A DNA stretch of 5,007 bases from an uncultured Leptolyngbya sp. (GTDB lineage Bacteria > Cyanobacteriota > Cyanobacteriia > Phormidesmidales > Phormidesmidaceae), in assembly GCA_937899365.1 (NCBI GenBank), contig CALBPH010000519.1, positions 1 through 5,007 on the forward strand. The letters run 5' to 3'. Positions 1 through 3,741 of the stretch are shown here, piece after piece (positions within the stretch are counted from its first letter, which is position 1; each line of letters begins with the position of its first letter). The notes under the pieces are model-generated. The model was not told where the DNA came from and ran no database searches. It worked only from the letters and a program-made list of their open reading frames with translations. The position numbers were made by a program, and so were the translations under genes.

Positions 1-22
1 AGATGCTGTCCTATGGCCTATC

Positions 23-36
23 GAACCGATCGGTTC
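23..36. repeat. Perfect 14-bp palindrome
   Basis: GAACCGATCGGTTC reads identically on both strands. Its centre is CGATCG, the core of the cyanobacterial HIP1 octamer, so it may be a diverged HIP1 context or a dimeric regulator site. No T-run follows, so it is not a terminator. It lies about 175 bp before the next start codon, far for an operator of that gene, and could instead belong to something off the left edge. Confidence 0.5.
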
Positions 37-88
37 ATCCTCTAAATCAGCAACGGCAAATTAATCAGCCAAGAATCGGCTTTCTTTA

Positions 89-111
89 CGGATATACCCC
101 ACCCATATCCG
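89..111. repeat. 7-bp inverted repeat, possible hairpin
   Basis: CGGATAT (89-95) is the exact reverse complement of ATATCCG (105-111), with a 9-base C-rich loop between them. The nearest T-run (134-138) is more than 20 bases beyond the stem, so a classical intrinsic terminator is not supported. The right arm overlaps an 8-bp palindrome, ATCCGGAT (107-114). Part of it (TATCC, 106-110) could alternatively pair with GGATA at 120-124. If the promoter at 127-156 is real, this hairpin lies upstream of transcription and would act, if at all, as a DNA site. Confidence 0.4.
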
Positions 112-126
112 GATCTATTGGATAGG

Positions 127-156
127 GCGACAATTTTTGCTGCGTACGAGAATAAT
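127..156 (+). promoter_or_regulatory. Possible sigma-70-type promoter for the beta-helix gene
   Basis: GCGACA (127-132) matches 4 of 6 bases of the -35 consensus, and AATAAT (151-156) matches 5 of 6 bases of the -10 consensus, with an 18-base spacer. Transcription would begin near 163, leaving a leader of roughly 45 bases before the start at 210. This is a prediction by eye. Sequence this A+T-rich often contains such matches by chance. Confidence 0.3.
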
Positions 157-172
157 CCACCCACCTGTGAAT

Positions 173-186
173 GTAAACCGGTTAAC
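173..186. promoter_or_regulatory. Near-perfect 14-bp palindrome, possible operator
   Basis: GTAAACCGGTTAAC is symmetric except for one mismatched pair (175/184); the inner AACCGGTT is perfect. It lies 23 bases before the start codon, just upstream of the Shine-Dalgarno-like AGGAA, and about 10 bases after the transcription start predicted from the promoter at 127-156. That is a usual position for a repressor operator. It shares the AACCG half-site with the palindrome at 23-36, although the half-sites are spaced differently. A regulatory role is inferred. Confidence 0.35.
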
Positions 187-209
187 AATCATCTAGGAAC
201 TAGCCACCG

Positions 210-1829
210 ATGTTCTTTCATATACCTGTTGCAGATTTTTCAGCCCTAGCCACCTACGCCGTTCGTCCCCCCATCAGTATTGTGGCCTCTGCGCCCAAAG
301 CCGATGAAAGCACACCTGACGCGATCGATATTACCAATCTTCCTAAAGCCGTTTTTGTGGCCCATCCAGGTCTAGATAACGCTGTTCCCAATGATGGTCA
401 AGATGATTCAGGTACGATCCAGACCGCCCTTAAATGGCTAAAGGCCGAGCGGGCAGCCGGTAACACTCAGGTTTCCACCATCTATATGCCTGAGGGTGTC
501 TACGATCTGGCAAAAACCCTCAATGTGAATGCACCGGGCATTACGTTTAAAGGCGCTGGTGCAAACCGAACAACCCTACAAAACGCCAATTCGTTTAAGG
601 TCGGCACCGAAGAGCTGCCCGATGGTGAAACGGTGTTTGACTCGATCAACCAGAAGGCTTACTTGTTTGCCCTCAAGCCAGCCGCAAACAATGTTTCCTT
701 TAGCAACATGACCCTCAGTGGGGCGTATATTCACGGTGCTATTTTTAGCGGTCGGAATAACGGGCTGAGGATTAAAGGCCTAGAGTTTAATGACTTTTTA
801 TGGAGTGCTGTGCGACTCTTTGACGTCAGAAATGCCAAAATTAATAACAACGTTTTTATCGACGCTGGTGGCCAGTCTAACGGCGATAGTGGCACCACTG
901 GGGGCTCAATTTTTGCCACCTATCTCAAGAATTCTGAAATTTATAACAACAGAATTTCTAAAACCCGGCAGCGCGATGGCAACGTCTATGGGATTAAAGG
1001 TAGAGAATTTAGAAACACTCGGATCTATAACAACACTATTAATACAAATTTTGCCATTGAGCTGCCCTTTGAAAATGACCACTTTGTTGAAATTGACCAC
1101 AACTATCTAAACGGTGCGATCTCAGTGCCAAAGTTTGCTGGGGGTGACATTCCTGAGGATGGCTTTACATTCCACATCCATCATAACTACTTCACCCGTT
1201 CCTATTCCCTAGAATGGGCCCGTAACGGAGTCGAGGTGAACCACAATGTATTTATGTTTGACCCTGACAAAGACGGAGGCAACCTGGTTTCCAACTTTGG
1301 TGAAGAACCCTCTAATGGGCCAACAAAGTTCCATAATAATCTGATTGTCAATCCCGGTAGAGGGGTAGTCTGGCATGAGGGTATCTATAACAATTTTTCG
1401 TTTTATAATAATGAGATTATTGCCAACCAAACCAAAACCCCACGCACTAATGGTTTGTTTGGGTTTAACAAGCAGACAGACTTTAGCACCATTGCGATTA
1501 AAAATAATCTGATCAAAGTCAAGGGAGTCCCTCGTCCCCTGATGCGCAATCTGGAAAGCTACGGTGCCGTGATTGAAAACAATGAGCTGGTCAATGTTTC
1601 TGATACTAATAAGTTTGATAATCCTAGGACAGATGCACCGCTGGGTCTAGTTGAGCCCCTTGCCTTTAGGGTGGGGGCAGAGGATGAATTTAGCGTCAAT
1701 GGAGCTGAGATCAGTGCGACTGCTAACAGCGAGAGTACGGCCCTATCTGTTGACCCTAATGGGACTAGATGGTCCATTGCCACATTACTTTCTAGCTGGT
1801 TAGATGGATTTTCAAAACTATGGTCATGA
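210..1829 (+). CDS. Right-handed parallel beta-helix protein (pectate-lyase-like superfold)
   Basis: This is a 539-residue protein of the pectate-lyase-like beta-helix superfold; the reaction cannot be named from sequence. Residues ~47-125 form the usual N-terminal cap of this class: an NDGQDDSGTIQTAL segment (61-74), then IYMPEGVYDL (91-100) and the first coils around ITFKGAGANRTTL (111-123). From ~160 to ~460 it is built of coils carrying Asn or His-Asn turns (INNN 211, IYNN 244, IYNN 272, IDHN 295, IHHN 323, VNHN 343, FHNN 374, FYNN 398, IKNN 430, IENN 455), spaced about 20-33 residues, as in PbH1-type repeats and Asn ladders. The likely substrate is a polysaccharide. The start is fixed by an in-frame TAG at 201-203 and by AGGAA 10 bases before the ATG. 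No convincing Sec signal peptide follows that start, which is odd for this class. The tail (~480-539) lies outside the helix and ends in a Trp-containing, possibly amphipathic stretch. The AlgG-type DPHD motif is absent. Confidence 0.88.
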   Translation: MFFHIPVADFSALATYAVRPPISIVASAPKADESTPDAIDITNLPKAVFVAHPGLDNAVPNDGQDDSGTIQTALKWLKAERAAGNTQVSTIYMPEGVYDLAKTLNVNAPGITFKGAGANRTTLQNANSFKVGTEELPDGETVFDSINQKAYLFALKPAANNVSFSNMTLSGAYIHGAIFSGRNNGLRIKGLEFNDFLWSAVRLFDVRNAKINNNVFIDAGGQSNGDSGTTGGSIFATYLKNSEIYNNRISKTRQRDGNVYGIKGREFRNTRIYNNTINTNFAIELPFENDHFVEIDHNYLNGAISVPKFAGGDIPEDGFTFHIHHNYFTRSYSLEWARNGVEVNHNVFMFDPDKDGGNLVSNFGEEPSNGPTKFHNNLIVNPGRGVVWHEGIYNNFSFYNNEIIANQTKTPRTNGLFGFNKQTDFSTIAIKNNLIKVKGVPRPLMRNLESYGAVIENNELVNVSDTNKFDNPRTDAPLGLVEPLAFRVGAEDEFSVNGAEISATANSESTALSVDPNGTRWSIATLLSSWLDGFSKLWS

Positions 1830-1860
1830 GGTTAGACGCTGCGTCCACATCTTAGTCTCA
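1827..1860. terminator. Weak hairpin between the convergent genes
   Basis: The 28-bp gap between the two convergent stop codons can fold, in plus-strand RNA, into a stem of 1827-1835 with 1852-1860 (nine pairs, three of them G-U) around a loop of about 16 bases. The loop contains the 11-base dyad GACGC-T-GCGTC (1835-1845). The 3' side runs into TTGTCTATT, which is only moderately U-rich. The minus-strand RNA loses the G-U pairs and folds less well. The position suits a shared terminator, but the structure is weak. Confidence 0.2.
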
Positions 1861-3093
1861 TTGTCTATTGCCAAGCCTTTCTAGAACTAGGGGATTGCGG
1901 GCTAGCTGCTGCCCTAAGGCGGCGGCACCTGCCTGGTTGAGATGGCTGGGGTCTGCAAAAAAGGTGTTTTGCCCCACCCATTGGGATAGCAGGTCAATCA
2001 CGGCAAAGCCCTGACGCTGGCTTTGGGTTTGTAAAAATTGTTGAAACTGTTGATCAAGGGGCAGTCGGTAGTCGTCTAGGTAGTCGCCACTGAGGGGCAA
2101 ATTGACGTAGATCAAGCCAATATTTTGTTGTTTGAGATAGCCCGCTAGCGATCGCAACGCTCCCTCTTGTAACCCCGACAGGGCAAATGGGGTGTAAAAG
2201 GCATCGTAGCGACCGCTGACCCGAGGGTAGGTTTGGTAAAAGATCTGCGGGTCAAACACCCTAGGCACTGGCAAAAAGCCGTAGGCGTTAATGGCGCTGG
2301 GCTGTCTGGGCGCTGTTCGAGACGGCTGCTTGGGGAATCCTGGTTTGTTCCCGGCTTGGACGGCCTGATACCCCGGTGAGTTTAAAATGCGGGCAAAGGT
2401 GGCATCGGTGCGGCGACTGTTAAAGGCCCGAGACCCATCCCCCCAGCTCACGAGCCTGGGCAGCTGTTCGGGGGTGAGCAGTCGCCGTAGCACAAAGTCC
2501 ACCACCTGCGCAGTGGCTCCGTTAACGCCAAAGTTAAACACCCGCACCGGGTATCCCTGATCACCCAGGGTGGTTTGTAAATATTGGGGGTCTAGCCCCT
2601 GGAGCGAGCGGGAACTGCCCACAATCAAAATATCGGGTGGCCCCACCACCGCCAGATAGCTCAGGTACAGACACAGCTGCTCATCTAGGACGGAACTGCC
2701 CAGGCTAGGGAACACATCGGGCCAGCTGAGCTGTGCCGCTCGCTGTTGAGCGGCGGTCAAGTTGCTCAAATATTCTTGCTGCTTACGTTGGGCAAAGAAC
2801 CGTTCTGGGCTGCGGGGGGGAATGGTTTGGAGCGTTGCGATCGCACCCGTCCAAGCCGCAACAACGTCATCCCACTGATCCGCTGAGGTGGCCGTTTGAG
2901 CCAGGGACGCCGCCTGTTCAGCCTGGTTAAACCCCGACTGTAGGGTGGCCGCTGGTCCCCCAAGGGGCCAAATGCCGCCAGCCGCCCTCACCCCGTTGGC
3001 ATCTCCACGGTATAGCCAACAGCTGAGCACTACAAACACCGTCAATCCACACAGCACCGCTGGCATCCAGCGCCGTCTGTCCAAACCTCTCAT
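1858..3093 (-). CDS. DUF1574-like membrane-anchored SGNH-type protein
   Basis: This 411-residue protein resembles the DUF1574 family of cyanobacteria, which has an SGNH-hydrolase-like fold. Residues 1-9 are basic, and 11-28 form one hydrophobic segment, so the rest is probably anchored on the outer face of the inner membrane. Residues ~50-122 form an Ala/Gln-rich helical module (AAWTGAIATLQTIPP at 79-93) of a kind I recall from several cyanobacterial exported proteins. The SGNH-like part starts at DILIVGSSRSLQGLDP (154-169), where Ser160 or Ser161 would be the nucleophile. FNFGVNGATAQ (186-196) contains Asn191, a candidate oxyanion-hole residue. Near the C-terminus DPSHLN (381-386) supplies the Asp381/His384 pair expected of a D-x-x-H block. 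Relatives such as DltD and AlgJ/AlgX act in O-acylation of cell-surface polymers, so a similar role is inferred. An in-frame TAA just upstream makes ATG 3093 the first possible ATG; GGGA lies 8 bases before it. Both HIP1 octamers of the window are in this gene. Confidence 0.85.
   Translation of the reverse strand: MRGLDRRRWMPAVLCGLTVFVVLSCWLYRGDANGVRAAGGIWPLGGPAATLQSGFNQAEQAASLAQTATSADQWDDVVAAWTGAIATLQTIPPRSPERFFAQRKQQEYLSNLTAAQQRAAQLSWPDVFPSLGSSVLDEQLCLYLSYLAVVGPPDILIVGSSRSLQGLDPQYLQTTLGDQGYPVRVFNFGVNGATAQVVDFVLRRLLTPEQLPRLVSWGDGSRAFNSRRTDATFARILNSPGYQAVQAGNKPGFPKQPSRTAPRQPSAINAYGFLPVPRVFDPQIFYQTYPRVSGRYDAFYTPFALSGLQEGALRSLAGYLKQQNIGLIYVNLPLSGDYLDDYRLPLDQQFQQFLQTQSQRQGFAVIDLLSQWVGQNTFFADPSHLNQAGAAALGQQLARNPLVLERLGNRQ
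2148..2155. repeat. HIP1 octamer
   Basis: This is an exact GCGATCGC, the highly iterated palindrome of many cyanobacterial genomes. It lies inside the DUF1574-like gene and supports a cyanobacterial origin. Confidence 0.9.
2837..2844. repeat. HIP1 octamer
   Basis: This is the second exact GCGATCGC in the window, also inside the DUF1574-like gene. Two exact copies within 700 bp are well above chance for an octamer and agree with a HIP1-rich cyanobacterial genome. Confidence 0.9.
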
Positions 3094-3116
3094 GCCATTC
3101 GTCCCGCGTTAGTTCC

Positions 3117-3146
3117 GATATACAACCATAGCGCGGAGAACGCCAA
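3117..3146 (-). promoter_or_regulatory. Weak promoter candidate for the DUF1574-like gene
   Basis: Read on the minus strand, TTGGCG (3141-3146) and TATATC (3117-3122) are separated by 18 bases and each match 4 of 6 consensus bases. They lie in the 87-bp gap between the small gene and the DUF1574-like gene. If active, the DUF1574-like gene could be transcribed apart from the small gene upstream. No terminator is visible in the gap, so read-through is equally possible. Confidence 0.2.
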
Positions 3147-3180
3147 GCGGGGAGAGCGAAAACTGGCGAAAATGTTTGGG

Positions 3181-3474
3181 TTAATTGCCCCCAAGACAAT
3201 GGCGATGCACCAGATCGCCAGACCGCTTTAAGCGGTCATACATGTCGGCTGGGCAGTCCTTTAACGATTGCACCCAAGTGGCATCAAAGCCTTCCTTAAG
3301 CTGCCAGGTTTCCCAAACCTGCTGACCAAAGCGCCAGGTAAAAACGCTCAGTACCGCCAGACCATTTTCGGTGTAATACGAGTCAACAGAGCAGTAAAAA
3401 GGCACCAGCCACCCCATCTGACGGGAGCGGAGGTTGTTTAAGGTTTGACGCGGGGACATGGTTTTTTTAGCCAT
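3181..3474 (-). CDS. Small Trp-rich protein of unknown function
   Basis: I do not recognise this 97-residue protein. It begins with a basic stretch (MAKKTMSPRQ) and has five Trp residues (22, 47, 54, 57, 67). The middle (~20-60) is aromatic-rich, with VPFYCSVDSYYTENGLAVLS followed by WRFGQQVWETW, and reads like short beta strands. The C-terminal third (65-97) is more helical and contains two of its three Cys residues (72 and 93). No signal peptide or membrane segment is evident, so it is probably cytoplasmic. Codon choice resembles the neighbouring genes and no competing frame covers the stretch, so I take it as real. The ATG at 3474 lacks a clear Shine-Dalgarno, which is common in cyanobacteria. 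It lies 87 bp upstream of the DUF1574-like gene on the same strand and could share its transcript; it is divergent from the TPR gene. A function cannot be offered. Confidence 0.7.
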   Translation of the reverse strand: MAKKTMSPRQTLNNLRSRQMGWLVPFYCSVDSYYTENGLAVLSVFTWRFGQQVWETWQLKEGFDATWVQSLKDCPADMYDRLKRSGDLVHRHCLGGN

Positions 3475-3541
3475 CGTCTTAATACCAAGAACTCTTGTTA
3501 CTTCATGTATTCACTGGGCCCATGCCACATTCACGAAAACA

Positions 3542-3547
3542 TGTATA
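3542..3547 (-). promoter_or_regulatory. Possible -10 box for the small gene
   Basis: On the minus strand this reads TATACA, matching 5 of 6 bases of the -10 consensus, and would give a leader of about 60 bases before the ATG at 3474. No convincing -35 lies 16-18 bases upstream, so activity would need a activator or a different sigma factor, or the match may be chance. Confidence 0.2.
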
Positions 3548-3580
3548 AAAGTTCACCTTCGTCAGCCATTGACCAATCTC

Positions 3581-3605
3581 AAGGACAGCCCTTAGGCATG
3601 TCCTT
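3581..3605. repeat. Hairpin-forming inverted repeat
   Basis: AAGGACAGCC (3581-3590) pairs with GGC (3595-3597) and TGTCCTT (3599-3605), leaving a 4-base loop and one bulged A at 3598. This gives ten pairs in all, and the outer seven are an exact inverted repeat. It is not followed by a T-run on either strand and does not sit behind a gene end, so it is not a terminator. A dimeric regulator site between the divergent promoters is the simplest reading. Confidence 0.5.
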
Positions 3606-3610
3606 AAAAA

Positions 3611-3650
3611 CAACAGGACACAACAGGAAATAACAGAAACACCACAGCGG
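3611..3650. repeat. Tandem 10-bp phased repeats
   Basis: Four consecutive 10-base units read CAACAGGACA, CAACAGGAAA, TAACAGAAAC and ACCACAGCGG. The first two are identical in 9 of 10 positions, the third keeps AACAG in register, and the fourth keeps only ACAG, shifted by one base. A 10-bp period places the same bases on one face of the helix, as in arrays bound cooperatively by a regulator. The array lies about 100 bp before the TPR gene start, next to the dyad at 3581-3605. Confidence 0.5.
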
Positions 3651-3707
3651 CTATAAATATCCACATATACACAGCGAATCCATCCTTAAATCACCCGCGT
3701 CAGACTG

Positions 3708-3713
3708 TATAGA
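3708..3713 (+). promoter_or_regulatory. Possible -10 box for the TPR/CHAT-type gene
   Basis: TATAGA matches 5 of 6 bases of the -10 consensus and would start transcription about 20 bases before the ATG at 3742. The hexamer 17 bases upstream, CTTAAA (3685-3690), is a poor -35 with 3 of 6 matches. The phased repeats at 3611-3650 would lie about 70-110 bases upstream of this start, a usual place for an activator. Confidence 0.2.
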
Positions 3714-3741
3714 AGAGTAAATCTATGGTGTTTGGGCGTTT

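Larger units (their letters stand above)
1..209. other. Upstream intergenic region of the beta-helix gene
   Basis: I find no gene that I can support here. Every forward frame is closed by a stop before base 126. Two of these frames could be the last residues of a gene lying off the left edge, but neither tail is recognisable. What the stretch does contain is symmetry: a perfect 14-bp palindrome at 23-36, a 7-bp inverted repeat at 89-111, an 8-bp palindrome at 107-114, and a near-perfect 14-bp palindrome at 173-186. There is also a promoter-like pair at 127-156 and a Shine-Dalgarno-like AGGAA at 195-199. The most likely role is the control region of the gene starting at 210. Confidence 0.6.
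3475..3741. other. Divergent intergenic control region
   Basis: These 267 bp separate two divergent starts and are richer in A+T than the flanking genes. No reading frame in them looks coding. They contain a 10-bp-stem hairpin dyad (3581-3605) and three to four 10-bp phased CAACAGGA-like repeats (3611-3650). Other repeats are TCCTTAAA twice (3601-3608, 3683-3690) and CACAGCG twice (3643-3649, 3670-3676), the second pair flanking an A+T-rich TATAAATAT stretch. Minus-strand TATACA (3542-3547) and plus-strand TATAGA (3708-3713) are -10 candidates for the small gene and the TPR gene respectively; neither has a good -35 partner. Confidence 0.6.

Noticed and set aside
2..125. Short open frames touching the left edge: one ending at 62-64 (DAVLWPIEPIGSSSKSATAN) and one from 3 to 125 (40 residues starting MLSYGLSN).
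   Set aside because: Either could be the C-terminal tail of a gene outside the window, but neither is recognisable and they overlap each other, so no gene is called.
731..1783. Several frames of 60-106 codons on both strands inside the beta-helix gene.
   Set aside because: They lie wholly within the beta-helix coding frame, whose repeat pattern is unmistakable, and their translations show no domain features.
210..1829. Assignment of the beta-helix gene as a mannuronan C5-epimerase (AlgG or AlgE type).
   Set aside because: The fold fits, but the DPHD catalytic motif is absent from the translation, so no specific enzyme or gene symbol can be given.
2927..3199. A 90-codon minus-strand frame overlapping the 5' end of the DUF1574-like gene and the gap before it.
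   Set aside because: It overlaps the membrane anchor and helical region of the real gene in another frame, and its translation looks like a frame shadow without a plausible fold.
3581..3610. The hairpin at 3581-3605 followed by AAAAA read as a terminator.
   Set aside because: A terminator needs a U-run after the stem in the transcribed strand. The run is A on the plus strand, the minus strand has no T-run on its 3' side, and no gene ends here.
3445..3633. A 62-codon plus-strand frame starting with TTG across the start of the small gene and the intergenic region.
   Set aside because: It is antisense to the small gene and covers the hairpin dyad and part of the repeat array. Its composition is unlike a folded protein.
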